A stretch of DNA of 64,000 nucleotides from JAVBQG01 sp031549185 (lineage in GTDB: Bacteria > Synergistota > Synergistia > Synergistales > Synergistaceae). The position numbers and the translations under genes are program-made. This document shows, one piece after another, positions 25,194 to 33,873 of this stretch. The stretch is taken from contig JAVBQG010000018.1 in the NCBI GenBank assembly GCA_031549185.1, forward strand, positions 1 to 64,000, written 5' to 3'. Each line of letters opens with the position of its first letter. Position 1 is the stretch's first letter. The notes under the pieces are model-generated. The model was given only the letters and a program-made list of their open reading frames with translations. It ran no database searches and had not been told where the DNA came from.

Positions 25194-26397
25194 CAAAAGG
25201 ATACTGCTCGGCATCAGCGGCGGCATCGCCGCGTACAAGACCCCGGAGCTGGTGCGCGCGTGGGTCAAGGCCGGCTGCGAGGTCGAGGTCATCCTGACGG
25301 ACGCGGCCCGGGCGCTGGTCTCTCCTCTCGCGCTTTCGACGCTCTCGAAACGCCGCGCGTGGGTGAACGCGGATCTGCTCTCGGACGAAAACGGATGGCG
25401 GATTCCGCACATCACGCTCGCCGACTGGGCGGACGTATTCGTCGTGGCGCCCTGCACGGCGAACGTGCTGCGCATGGCGGCAACGGGGGATTCGAGCACG
25501 CTGCTCGGCGCGACGCTGCTGGCCTGCACGGCGCCGATCCTGCTCTTTCCGGCGATGAACGTGCACATGTGGGAGAACCCCGCGACGAAGAAAAGCGCCT
25601 ACCTCGCGGAGGCGAACGGCTGCCGGGTGATCGATCCCGATGCCGGGGACCTCGCGTGCGGATACGAGGGCAAAGGGCGCCTGCCGGCCCTGGACGCCAT
25701 CGTCGACGAGACATGGGTCGCCCTCTGCCCTACGAAGGACCTCGCCGGCAAGAAAGTGCTGGTGACGGCGGGGCCCACGCACGAGTACATCGACCCCGTG
25801 CGCTTCATCAGCAACCCCAGCTCGGGGCGCATGGGCTACGCACTCGCGCGCGAGGCCCGTTACCGCGGGGCCGAGGTGGTCCTCGTGACGGGGCCGTCGA
25901 ACGAGACTCCGTCCTCAGGTGTGCGCATCCGCCGTGTGACGAGTGCGCTGCAGATGCTCGACGCCTGCCTCGACGAGCTGAATGACACGAATGTCGTGAT
26001 CAAGGCGGCGGCGGTCGGAGATTACCGGGCGAAGGCCTATTCCGCGCAGAAGATCAAACGGGGGACGACGGGGGAACTCAGCCTCGAACTGGAGCAGAAT
26101 CCCGACATCGCGAGAGAATTGTCGGCGCGTAAATCTCCCGGGCAGCTGCTGGTCGGCTTTGCCGCCGAGACGGAGGACGTGGAGCAAAACGCCCGCCTCA
26201 AGATCGAGCGAAAAGGCCTCGATCTGATCGTGGCGAACGACGTTTCTGCGTCCGACGCGGGTTTTGCCGTCGACACGAATCGGGTGAGGGTCTATTTTGC
26301 GGAACGGCACGAGGTGGAGGCGTCCGGCGTGATCTTTGGAAGCAAGCAGGAGGTCGCGACGCAGATCTGGGATCAGATCGCGCGCGTGATGGGGTGA
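25174..26397 (+). CDS. coaBC: Bifunctional phosphopantothenoylcysteine decarboxylase/synthetase CoaBC
   Basis: A 407-residue flavoprotein of coenzyme A synthesis. The N-terminal CoaC half has GISGGIAAYKTPEL for FMN, PAMNVHMWENPAT and the active-site loop near DLACGYEGKGRLP; the C-terminal CoaB half has VTAGPTHEYIDPVRFISNPSSG and AAAVGDYR, which bind CTP and phosphopantothenate. It overlaps rpoZ and priA. Confidence 0.96.
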   Translation: MPQWARNKRILLGISGGIAAYKTPELVRAWVKAGCEVEVILTDAARALVSPLALSTLSKRRAWVNADLLSDENGWRIPHITLADWADVFVVAPCTANVLRMAATGDSSTLLGATLLACTAPILLFPAMNVHMWENPATKKSAYLAEANGCRVIDPDAGDLACGYEGKGRLPALDAIVDETWVALCPTKDLAGKKVLVTAGPTHEYIDPVRFISNPSSGRMGYALAREARYRGAEVVLVTGPSNETPSSGVRIRRVTSALQMLDACLDELNDTNVVIKAAAVGDYRAKAYSAQKIKRGTTGELSLELEQNPDIARELSARKSPGQLLVGFAAETEDVEQNARLKIERKGLDLIVANDVSASDAGFAVDTNRVRVYFAERHEVEASGVIFGSKQEVATQIWDQIARVMG

Positions 26398-28229
26398 GCG
26401 AAAGCAGCCTCGTCTCCGTAGCGCTGGCGGGCCCCTGGTGGACGCTTCTGACCTACAGGACCAAATTTTTTTGTGAAACTGGCATGCGGGTGCGCGTGCC
26501 GGTGGGGCGGGGCAGCCGCGTGGGGCTGGTGATCGCCGCCGGCGACTCCGTCCCCGACGATTACGACGGAGAAGTGCGCGAGATCCTCGAAGCGATCGAC
26601 GAACGCCCGCTTCTGCCGGAAGCGACGATGCGCCTCGTGCGCTGGTTTGCCGATACATATCTCTGCGGCGTCGGAACGGCGATGAAAACCTTGCTGCCGG
26701 CGGCGTTCCTTCACGGCGACACCCCCCTCTGCGAGCCGGTATTTTTCCGCACATCTGAAAAAACGGAGGCAGGTGAAGCCTCCTTCGCCTATGACCCCGT
26801 CGACGCCGTCCGGCTGGCGCGGTATGCGCGCATTCTGTCGGACGGCCTCCCCTCGCTTGTATGCTTTCCGCTGTACGCCGCCGCGAAAAATTTTTTCGAC
26901 TGGCTGACGGCTTCGCACGATTTTCCGAGCGAGTTGCGGGAACGCCTCCTTCTTTTTCCTCATACGGGAGCGAAGGCGGAGTGGAAGGCCTGGAGCCGTC
27001 TCATGGGAGATGTCTCGCTCAAAATCGTGATCGGCGCGCAGGCTTCGGCCATGGCCCCGCTGCCGGGGCTCGCGAGAGTGATCGTGGAGGATGAAAGCAA
27101 CCATGTCTGGCGGACGATGCGCCACCCCGCCTACAACGTCCGCAGCCTTCTGTCCATGCGGGCCCGCTTCGAGGGCGCGGCACTCGTCCTCGGCGGGCGG
27201 ATGCCGTCGTCCCGCGCCTATCTGAGGCTTGCGGAGAGTGGCGAGTTGCCGCCGAAGACCCCTAGAAAGATTTTCTACGTCGACCTCCGCGCCGCCTATT
27301 CGCCGCAAGTTCAGGGTGTGCAGGATTCCCTCGCCGTGAGCGAACCGCTTGTGAGGGAGACGAACGCGGCGCTCGAGCGCGGAGCCTGGGCGATCTGGAT
27401 CCTGGATCGCAAGGGGTACGCGGGGGAGATCGTCTGCGATGAATGCGGGTATGCGGTTCGATGCCCGAGGTGCGGTGGCGGCATGCGATGGGAGGCGTCC
27501 GCGGGCAGTATGCGCTGTGTCGCCTGCGGAACGCGTGCGCCCGTGCCGGACATCTGTCCACGCTGTCGGGGGAGGCTGCTCATGGCGCGCCGCCCCGGGC
27601 TCGAAGCCCTGTTGCCGCTCGCGAAGGCGGCGATCCACCTCCCCGTGCCGATTCTTTCGCTGGATGCCGAGGACGGGCGTATCCCGGACGAAGTGTTCTT
27701 TTCGCGGACCGGCCTGCTGCTGGGAACGAGGGCAACCCTTGCGCTCTGTGATAAACTAAGCGTGGGGTTGGTCGGGTGGATCGACCCCGACGGCGAGGCG
27801 CGCTCGCAGGAGCACGACGCGAGAGTGCGGGCCTTCGGCCTGATCTGGGAGTCCTGCTGGCGCGGGATCGATCCGGAGGATCGCCGCATTCTGCTGCAGA
27901 GCCGCAGGCCGGGCAAGGATTGGCAGCGGGGGCTCTCGGAGGGATGGGGGACGTTTTGGCGGGACGAAATTCGCGAGCGCAGGCAGTTCGGCCTGCCGCC
28001 GTTCGTATCGCTGATCCGTCTGGAGGCGCTGACCTCCGATGCGGGGGCGCTCTGCGACCGCCTCGACCGTGCCGGTCTCGAGTATTGGACCACGGAGGAG
28101 CCGGGCGCGAAACGGGAGATTTGGGTGCGGACGAACAAAACGGCCGCTCTGCGCGCGGCGCTCGAGCCGTTCTTCGGCATCGGTCGCGCGAAACGGGGCT
28201 ATCCCGGCTTGACTGTCTGGTACGAATGA
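26394..28229 (+). CDS. Divergent PriA-like primosomal protein N'
   Basis: 611 residues, shorter than the usual 730-800. The position after coaBC, the PriA-like N-terminal DNA-binding region and four CxxC pairs in the zinc-binding region (about 346-397, starting CDECGYAVRCPRCGG) identify the family. The Walker A loop (normally GxTGSGKT) is absent: the matching stretch reads SLVCFPLYAAAKNFFDW. The Walker B box DEEH is replaced by EDESNH. It is therefore unlikely to hydrolyse ATP as a helicase and may act only in replication-fork recognition and primosome loading, as proposed for the helicase-dead PriA of actinobacteria. Confidence 0.85.
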   Translation: MSESSLVSVALAGPWWTLLTYRTKFFCETGMRVRVPVGRGSRVGLVIAAGDSVPDDYDGEVREILEAIDERPLLPEATMRLVRWFADTYLCGVGTAMKTLLPAAFLHGDTPLCEPVFFRTSEKTEAGEASFAYDPVDAVRLARYARILSDGLPSLVCFPLYAAAKNFFDWLTASHDFPSELRERLLLFPHTGAKAEWKAWSRLMGDVSLKIVIGAQASAMAPLPGLARVIVEDESNHVWRTMRHPAYNVRSLLSMRARFEGAALVLGGRMPSSRAYLRLAESGELPPKTPRKIFYVDLRAAYSPQVQGVQDSLAVSEPLVRETNAALERGAWAIWILDRKGYAGEIVCDECGYAVRCPRCGGGMRWEASAGSMRCVACGTRAPVPDICPRCRGRLLMARRPGLEALLPLAKAAIHLPVPILSLDAEDGRIPDEVFFSRTGLLLGTRATLALCDKLSVGLVGWIDPDGEARSQEHDARVRAFGLIWESCWRGIDPEDRRILLQSRRPGKDWQRGLSEGWGTFWRDEIRERRQFGLPPFVSLIRLEALTSDAGALCDRLDRAGLEYWTTEEPGAKREIWVRTNKTAALRAALEPFFGIGRAKRGYPGLTVWYE

Positions 28230-28311
28230 CGAGAGAAGACGCCGGTTCAATCGTTCGAAAATATCCGCCCCTCGGGGTTCTGGCGATAAATCAGCTTTCG
28301 GAGAGAAATGG

Positions 28312-29649
28312 GTGGTCGATATGGGTATAGTGGCGATCGTGGGAAGGCCGAATGTCGGGAAATCCTCGATTTTCAACAGATTGGTGGGACGTCGCGCGGC
28401 GATCGTGGACGACTTTCCCGGCGTTACGAGGGACCGCCTCTATGGCGAGGTCGAGTGGGCCGATCATCGGTTTTACGCCGTCGACACCGGTGGCATCATG
28501 GGCGAGAACGACGAGGTGTTTCCCGAAATCGTGGCGCGGATCGAGACGCAGGTGACGCACGCGCTCGGCGAGAGCGACGCGGTCGTCTTCGTGCTCGACG
28601 GGCGCGAAGGGGTAACGACTATGGACGAAGAGCTGGCCCGCATGCTGCGCAAAGGTGGCCGCAACGTGATCGTGGTTGTGAACAAGCTCGACAATCCGGA
28701 GAAGCTCGACGTGGTGTACGAGGCGATGACGCTTGGTTTCGAAAAGGTCCTGCCTGTGAGCGCGGAACACAACTCCGGCTTCGGCGACCTGCTCGACGCG
28801 ATCGTGGCGCTCTTGCCGGACGAGGGGGCTTTCGAGGAGTCCGAGGATATCCCGGTCACGCTGGTCGGGCGTCCGAATGTCGGCAAGTCGAGCCTGCTCA
28901 ACGCGCTCGTCGGCGAGGAGCGTTCGCTGGTCTCGGAGGTCCCGGGGACGACGCGCGACGTGGTCGATTCGATCGTGGAGATCGACGGTACGCGCTTCCG
29001 TTTTCTGGACACCGCGGGCCTGCGCCGCAAGGCGAGGATTCACACGAACATCGAATACTACTCGAACGTGCGCACCTATCAGGCGATCGACGAGTGCCGG
29101 GTGGCGGTGGTTCTGCTCGACGCGACCGAGCTGGTCACGGATCAGGACAAGCGCCTGATCGGACATGTGCTCGACCGGGGCAGAGGGCTTGTCCTTGTCG
29201 TCAACAAATGGGACCTCGCGCCGAAAGAGGAGAAGATCGGCGACAAAATGAAGAAATTACTCCGCGAGGAGATCCCTTTCGCGGTGCATGCGCCGACGCT
29301 TTTCCTGTCGGCGAAGACGAAACGGGGATTGTCGCGCCTCGATCAGCACATTCGGGCGGTGGACGAGAACAGGCACAGGCGCATTTCGACCTCCGAGTTG
29401 AACAAGCTGGTCAGAGAGGTGCTTGCCTTCGAACGCATGCCGGGCGACGGCAGGGGACGCTATCTCAAGATCTCCTTCTGCACGCAAGCGGATGGAGCGC
29501 CGCCCGCTTTCGTTTTTTTCGTGAACGACGAAAAACTCGTGACGAAGGCATTTGAACGCAGGTTGGAGAACATTTTGCGCAAAATGGCGGACTTCTCCGG
29601 GACCCCTATTAGGCTTTTTTTCAGAAACAAGCAGGAAAATCGGAAGTAA
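28312..29649 (+). CDS. der: Ribosome biogenesis GTPase Der (EngA)
   Basis: A 445-residue protein with two tandem G domains and a KH-like C-terminal domain, needed for 50S assembly. G1 motifs are GRPNVGKSSIFN near 11-22 and GRPNVGKSSLLN near 186-197; NKLD and NKWD are the two G4 motifs. A GTG at 28312 has GGAGAG 6 bases upstream; the ATG at 28321 is the alternative and would remove three residues. Confidence 0.96.
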   Translation: MVDMGIVAIVGRPNVGKSSIFNRLVGRRAAIVDDFPGVTRDRLYGEVEWADHRFYAVDTGGIMGENDEVFPEIVARIETQVTHALGESDAVVFVLDGREGVTTMDEELARMLRKGGRNVIVVVNKLDNPEKLDVVYEAMTLGFEKVLPVSAEHNSGFGDLLDAIVALLPDEGAFEESEDIPVTLVGRPNVGKSSLLNALVGEERSLVSEVPGTTRDVVDSIVEIDGTRFRFLDTAGLRRKARIHTNIEYYSNVRTYQAIDECRVAVVLLDATELVTDQDKRLIGHVLDRGRGLVLVVNKWDLAPKEEKIGDKMKKLLREEIPFAVHAPTLFLSAKTKRGLSRLDQHIRAVDENRHRRISTSELNKLVREVLAFERMPGDGRGRYLKISFCTQADGAPPAFVFFVNDEKLVTKAFERRLENILRKMADFSGTPIRLFFRNKQENRK

Positions 29650-29663
29650 TTTTAAAAAAAAGC

Positions 29664-29692
29664 TTGACCGAAACTAACTTTGAATGCATAAT
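29664..29692 (+). promoter_or_regulatory. Promoter of the HU gene
   Basis: TTGACC (29664-29669) and CATAAT (29687-29692) are 17 bases apart. The roughly 80-base leader contains GCCC/GGGC and GGCGA/TCGCC complementary segments and could fold, but no known leader motif is recognisable. Confidence 0.7.
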
Positions 29693-29782
29693 TGGCGAAG
29701 GTTTTCGTAGCAGCCCGGTAACTGCCCTATGGGCAAGGCTCGCCACGATGTGGGAGCTATAAAATTCACGGAGGTGAAGGTA

Positions 29783-30073
29783 GTGACGAAGGCGGAACTG
29801 GCAAACGAAGTCGCAATGGCAGTGGAGGGTTTGACGAAGAAGAAGGCCGCAGAAGTTGTGGATGCGGTCTTTGCGTCGATCCAGAAGACGCTGTCGAAGG
29901 GCGGCAAGATTCAGGCCGTTGGTTTTGGTACGTTCGAGGTCCAGCAGCGCTCTGCGCGTAAGGGTCGCAACCCACAGAACCCGAAGCAGGAGATCAATAT
30001 TCCGGCGAAGAAGGTCCCCGTTTTCCGCGCTGGCAAGGCTCTGAAAGAGGCTGTCAACACGAAAAAGAAATAA
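29783..30073 (+). CDS. hup: DNA-binding protein HU
   Basis: A 96-residue nucleoid protein: helical dimerisation part VTKAELANEVAMAVEGLTKK, then GFGTFEVQQRSARKGRNPQ, the DNA-intercalating arm with NIPAKKVPVFRAGKALK. I chose the GTG at 29783 because GGAGGT is 7 bases upstream and the mature HU start then aligns; the frame is open to 29729. It is monocistronic, with its own promoter and terminator. Confidence 0.95.
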   Translation: MTKAELANEVAMAVEGLTKKKAAEVVDAVFASIQKTLSKGGKIQAVGFGTFEVQQRSARKGRNPQNPKQEINIPAKKVPVFRAGKALKEAVNTKKK

Positions 30074-30102
30074 CCTCGCACGACCAGTCATTATCGTAAA
30101 AT

Positions 30103-30138
30103 AAAAGCGGCGCCTTTATGGGGCGACGCTTTTACTTT
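30103..30138 (+). terminator. Terminator of the HU gene
   Basis: AAAAGCGGCGCC (30103-30114) pairs with GGGCGACGCTTTT (30121-30133) with one mismatch, then a T-rich ACTTTAT tract, 30 bases after the HU stop. Confidence 0.75.
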
Positions 30139-30161
30139 ATGGGACTTTGAGGAGAAGTCGT

Positions 30162-30190
30162 TTGACAAAAACGCATCAGTTTCCTAAACT
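30162..30190 (+). promoter_or_regulatory. Promoter of the candidate structured RNA
   Basis: TTGACA (30162-30167) and TAAACT (30185-30190) lie 17 bases apart, just after the HU terminator, so a new transcript should begin near 30197. Confidence 0.7.
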
Positions 30191-30196
30191 GGCTTG

Positions 30197-30360
30197 ATTA
30201 GATAACGTTGATGAAGGTGCTCAAAGGGCATGTTTTGCCTGATGCCAAGTTGAAATCAAAGGCCCGAAGGGTGAAGCGTTAAAGCCCACCTGCAGAGTGG
30301 TTCGCTGCACTCGAAAACATCCTTTTGACTGCAACTTGGTATGAGGCGGCAGAGAAGCCT
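30197..30360 (+). ncRNA. Candidate structured RNA or structured 5' leader
   Basis: No protein gene fits here. GCCTGATGCCAAGTTG (30237-30252) pairs with CAACTTGGTATGAGGC (30332-30347) with one mismatch and one G-U; inside it TCAAAGG (30256-30262) pairs with CCTTTTGA (30321-30328). The enclosed 58 bases contain CCCGAAGGG and TGCAG/CTGCA mini-hairpins. GGCTT near 30191-30195 could close with AAGCC near 30355-30359. A 17-spaced promoter is upstream and no terminator is seen before the J-domain ATG at 30381, so it is either an independent RNA or a leader of that gene. It matches no RNA class I can recognise; 6S RNA and SRP RNA were considered. Confidence 0.55.
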
Positions 30361-30380
30361 TGCACAGGGGGGGGATCGAG

Positions 30381-30974
30381 ATGGGTCGTTTTATCGATTA
30401 TTACGCCATATTGAACCTTCCCGCTACGGCCTCGGCCGAGGAGATCGAAAAGGCCCTCGGCGCAGAGGGCGGGCGCCTGCGGGACAATGTCGGACTTTCG
30501 CCGGCAGACAGGGACGAGCGGCTGCGGTTTCTCTCGCGTGCGCGCACGGTCCTCTGTGATGAACAGAACAGGATGATGTACGACATCATGGGGAAGGACG
30601 TCAGTGCGGATGAGAGCTGGGTCTCGCCGGAGAACCAGGCTGTCATGCCGGCGTCAGCGGCCTCGCCGATTTCACCGGCGGCCTCCTCTTCTCCGGAAAC
30701 TCCGACGATTCCCGCGGAGGCTCCAATGGTCCCAGCGAATGCCCCCGTGCCCGACCATCCGAAGACGCAACGCGAACTCGATGCCGAGATGGAGTTCAAA
30801 CGACTCAGTATGGAGCTGCAGTTGAGGGCGGAGCGTTTGCAGGAGGGCAAGGGCGATGACAAGAACAAGCCTTTTTTTCGCACCCGCTTTGGACGTATCG
30901 TCATCTGGATTCTGGGTTTCACTGTCGTCTCCAGCATCATGTCCCTGATCGTCTCCCGTATGATGCTTCCCTGA
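30381..30974 (+). CDS. Membrane-anchored degenerate J-domain protein
   Basis: About 197 residues. Residues 4-70 resemble a J domain (DYYAILNLPATASAEEIEKAL, then RARTVLCDEQNRMMYD), but the HPD tripeptide that stimulates DnaK is missing; the loop reads RDNVGLSPADRDERL. A Pro/Ala/Ser-rich linker (about 85-130), a charged helix (ELDAEMEFKRLSMELQLRAE) and a single C-terminal membrane segment (IVIWILGFTVVSSIMSLIV) follow. It is likely a tail-anchored inner-membrane adaptor. A run of eight G bases at 30367-30374 serves as ribosome site for ATG 30381. Confidence 0.7.
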   Translation: MGRFIDYYAILNLPATASAEEIEKALGAEGGRLRDNVGLSPADRDERLRFLSRARTVLCDEQNRMMYDIMGKDVSADESWVSPENQAVMPASAASPISPAASSSPETPTIPAEAPMVPANAPVPDHPKTQRELDAEMEFKRLSMELQLRAERLQEGKGDDKNKPFFRTRFGRIVIWILGFTVVSSIMSLIVSRMMLP

Positions 30975-30988
30975 CCGTCGCTACGGCT

Positions 30989-31930
30989 CTAATCTCCGTT
31001 TCCTGCCCGACTGTTCTTGTACCAGGCGCACAACCCTTGTGCGTTCAGGTCGATCGTGGTTTTGAACACCTTCCGCATCTCCTCCCGCGCAATCGGCCAG
31101 CCCTGACGTTCCCCCTCTTCTTCGAAGAGGGCGCCCAGCATCGCCAGCGTCCCCCCGTAATCCCCGTCGGCTCGTTCGACCGTTCTCACGTGATCGTCGA
31201 TCAGCCTGCGCAGATCCGTCGCGGTCCGCGCGACGTCGCGTATTGCGCCGAAGTGTGTGAGGTACAGGGCCGAGGGGGCGAGCGCCACGATGCGATCGAT
31301 CGAGCGACGCATCGCCTCAGGGTCGAATTGCACGGGGGAGGTCGTCGGGATGATGCCCTGCCCCTCGTTTACGTAGAGGCCGGAGTAGGTGACGCCGAAC
31401 GCGTCGCCGGCGAAGACGGTATTTGTCTTTTTGTCGTAATACGCCATGTGATGTTTCGCGTGCCCCGGCGTCTCGAGGCAGGCGATCGCCCTGTCGCCGA
31501 GCGAGATTGTGTCCCCGTCGTCCGGGGTCAGCACGCGGGACTCCGGTATGGGGAGCAGTTCACCGTACATGCGCGACGCCTCCTCCGCGCCGTAGACCGC
31601 GCGAACGCTGGCGAGCAGTTTCGTCGGGTCGATCATGTGGCGGGCGCCGCGGGGGTGGACGACGAGCCGCGCATTCTCGAACGTGCGCATGAAGAGCCCC
31701 GCCCCTCCCGCGTGATCGAGATGTACGTGGGTGAGCAGGATGTAGTCGACGTTTTCGCGAGATACGCCGAGTTCCTTCAGCGCCTCGAGAGCGTACGGAA
31801 GCGCCTGATTGTTCGCCGTGTCGACGATCGCCGCCCTGCCGCCGTCCAGGACGATGTAGATCGAGACGATGCCGTCCCGTTCGTAGTGGGCGTCTAACGC
31901 GTAGGTTCCGTTTTTGTAATCGTAAATCAT
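30989..31930 (-). CDS. MBL-fold metallo-hydrolase
   Basis: A 313-residue cytosolic hydrolase of the metallo-beta-lactamase fold with THVHLDHAGG, LETPGHAKHH, VFAGDAFG and YLTHFG metal motifs. This full-length form with a helical C-terminal part is common in clostridia and Synergistota; the substrate is unknown. ATG at 31930 overlaps the rsmA stop (ATGA); upstream open frame is antisense-free shadow of rsmA. It is the second gene of the rsmA operon. Confidence 0.83.
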   Translation of the reverse strand: MIYDYKNGTYALDAHYERDGIVSIYIVLDGGRAAIVDTANNQALPYALEALKELGVSRENVDYILLTHVHLDHAGGAGLFMRTFENARLVVHPRGARHMIDPTKLLASVRAVYGAEEASRMYGELLPIPESRVLTPDDGDTISLGDRAIACLETPGHAKHHMAYYDKKTNTVFAGDAFGVTYSGLYVNEGQGIIPTTSPVQFDPEAMRRSIDRIVALAPSALYLTHFGAIRDVARTATDLRRLIDDHVRTVERADGDYGGTLAMLGALFEEEGERQGWPIAREEMRKVFKTTIDLNAQGLCAWYKNSRAGNGD

Positions 31931-32787
31931 CCGATACACCGCCTCCCGAGCAGGTCGTTCAATACTCTGTCCCCATGCAGATCGAGCCATTTTTCGAGAC
32001 TCAGCTCCTCCGGGCGCGAGAACGGGGGGAGCTGATGCGATGCCAGGACCTCCGTCGCGTCCATGCGCGGGATGCCAAGCGAGCCCCAATTGTTGATCAG
32101 TGTCTTGCGCCGCTGCGCGAACGAGCCGGAGAGAAGGCGGCGCCACGTTTTGTCGCGGGGCAGGTCGGCGCGCTCGCCGGAGAGCGCGATCTCCACGACC
32201 GCCGAGTCGACGCGGGGTATGGGCGAGAACGCCCCGCGGGGGACCTTGCGCGCCACCGCCACATGCCCCAGTGCGGCGAGCGTAATTCCGAGCGGATTTG
32301 CCTCGCGAGATTTTTCTCCGGCGGAGATCCTGTCGGCCGCCTCTTTCTGCACCATCAGCAGCATGTATCGAAGACTCGAGCCCGAGAAGGTTTCGAGCAG
32401 CGTCCAGATCAGCGGCGTGGTGATGTGATAGGGGAGGTTCGCGATCGCGTGCGTCGGGGGGCGTTCGAGTTTCGCATAGTCGAACTGCACGGCGTCCCCC
32501 CAATGCAGCGCGAGGCGGCCGTCCTCGGAGGCGATGGCCTCCAGGGGGGGGCGAAGGCGCCTGTCCAGCTCGATCGCATCGAGATGCTCGCAGGGTGTTC
32601 CGAGGATGCCGCGCGTCAGGATGCCCTCACCCGGTCCGACTTCCAGCACCCTGTCTCCCTGGGCCAGCTTCGCCCGGTCGATCATCCACGTCACGACGGA
32701 GCCGTCTCGAAGAAAATTCTGTCCGATGTCCGTATTGTGTTTGAAAAAATCCTTCTTTTGCTGCTGTCGATGGTTTGAATTTGTCAT
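31927..32787 (-). CDS. rsmA: 16S rRNA dimethyladenosine transferase
   Basis: A 286-residue SAM-dependent enzyme dimethylating two adenines in helix 45 of 16S rRNA. QNFLRDGSV starts the methyltransferase fold; VLEVGPGEGILT is the SAM motif, and NLPYHITTPLIW is the catalytic NxPY motif. The C-terminal helical domain is normal in length. Confidence 0.95.
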   Translation of the reverse strand: MTNSNHRQQQKKDFFKHNTDIGQNFLRDGSVVTWMIDRAKLAQGDRVLEVGPGEGILTRGILGTPCEHLDAIELDRRLRPPLEAIASEDGRLALHWGDAVQFDYAKLERPPTHAIANLPYHITTPLIWTLLETFSGSSLRYMLLMVQKEAADRISAGEKSREANPLGITLAALGHVAVARKVPRGAFSPIPRVDSAVVEIALSGERADLPRDKTWRRLLSGSFAQRRKTLINNWGSLGIPRMDATEVLASHQLPPFSRPEELSLEKWLDLHGDRVLNDLLGRRCIG

Positions 32788-32912
32788 CGGGGTATTGTAA
32801 ACAACTTGGGGGAATTAAGCAAACGGTGAAAACGCAATACGGCGCGGACAACTGATGAAATGCCCGCGTCGTATTTCAAACCGCCGAGCAGGGGGCGCCT
32901 GCCGGAATAATT

Positions 32913-33650
32913 CTACTGTTTCGAGCCGGCGTTCATCGCCGCGATCTTCTCCTGCATCGCTCTGTCTCTCTTCGGGATCGATTTGAGTTTGATCGCCCCC
33001 ACCTGGAAATCCGCCCCTTCTTTCGGGTAGGTCTCCATCTGATAGCCGATGTGCTTTTCGTCGAAGGGGTACACCCCGTCGCAGGCGAGTCTATCTGTGA
33101 GCGGGCCGAAGAGGTCCTTGAGACCGAACCAGGCCACGCCGGAGTCGAATTCAATGCTGTATCCGCCTTTGGGAACGGCGATCTCTCGGGTCTTTCCGCC
33201 GTGCACCATGGCGATGATCCTGCATGGATTCCCGAATTTGTCTTTATCTCGGCCTGTTAGCGTGACAAGCGTGTCGAAGTCCGGCGTATGCGTTGTGTCC
33301 ACGACGAGGATTCCACCGATCGGGCCGGAGGTATTGTTTTCGACGATGGTTCCGTTTGCCGGCTTGGTCTCCATGGTGGGCAGTCCTCTATAGGCGATCG
33401 CGATTGCTTCCTGCATCTTATTCGCATCGTTCTTATTTTCCTTGATGATGCCGTTCAGCTTGGGGTATGTGTTCTCCGAGAGCTGTCCGTTGAGCTGAAC
33501 AACCCTCGCGAGGCCGGTCTTCGGGTTGGCCCTTGCGCTCTCGCGCTCCTCCTTCGGATCGAGCACAAAGGTCGTGAAGATCCACACAGCCCCAAGCCCG
33601 ACGAGAATGACAGCGAAAAATATTCCCACGTATTTCATCACATCGCGCAC
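32913..33650 (-). CDS. Membrane-anchored protein of unknown function
   Basis: About 245 residues with one N-terminal membrane segment (YVGIFFAVILVGLGAVWIFTTFV) and a soluble domain outside. The domain has GGILVVDTTHTPDF, TGRDKDKFGNPCRII and FDSGVAWFGLKDLFG stretches but no family I recognise. The GTG at 33650 has a strong GAGGAGGAAGA site upstream; an internal ATG near 33638 is possible. It is a lone minus-strand gene next to the efflux regulator, with no shared promoter evidence. Confidence 0.7.
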   Translation of the reverse strand: MRDVMKYVGIFFAVILVGLGAVWIFTTFVLDPKEERESARANPKTGLARVVQLNGQLSENTYPKLNGIIKENKNDANKMQEAIAIAYRGLPTMETKPANGTIVENNTSGPIGGILVVDTTHTPDFDTLVTLTGRDKDKFGNPCRIIAMVHGGKTREIAVPKGGYSIEFDSGVAWFGLKDLFGPLTDRLACDGVYPFDEKHIGYQMETYPKEGADFQVGAIKLKSIPKRDRAMQEKIAAMNAGSKQ

Positions 33651-33810
33651 AATATCTTCCTCCTCAAAAAATGAGTCTGTATAAAATTATCGTGTGAACG
33701 TTATTTTATCATCAAAAAAACAATTGCACACTTCTCATATTATATTTTACCTATTTCTTCAACGCAAGGTGACATATTTGCAATTTATGGCAATTCTCAA
33801 TCTTTCCCTG

Positions 33811-33840
33811 TTGACATACATTCTTGTAGGTATGTATAAT
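33811..33840 (+). promoter_or_regulatory. Promoter and TetR operator of the efflux regulator
   Basis: TTGACA (33811-33816) and TATAAT (33835-33840), 18 bases apart, form a strong promoter. ACATAC (33814-33819) and GTATGT (33830-33835) form a 22-bp dyad inside it. This resembles the operator of E. coli AcrR (TACATACATT...ATGTATGTA), so the regulator gene should repress itself. Confidence 0.8.
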
Positions 33841-33873
33841 TCCGATGTTTTCCACGATGAAGGAGGTGGGTGA

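Noticed and set aside
30237..30347. SRP RNA or 6S RNA identity for the structured region
   Set aside because: GGCCCGAAGGG resembles the SRP helix 8 apex, but the invariant GGAA tetraloop and AGCA loop are absent. A 6S-like central bubble could not be drawn with confidence.
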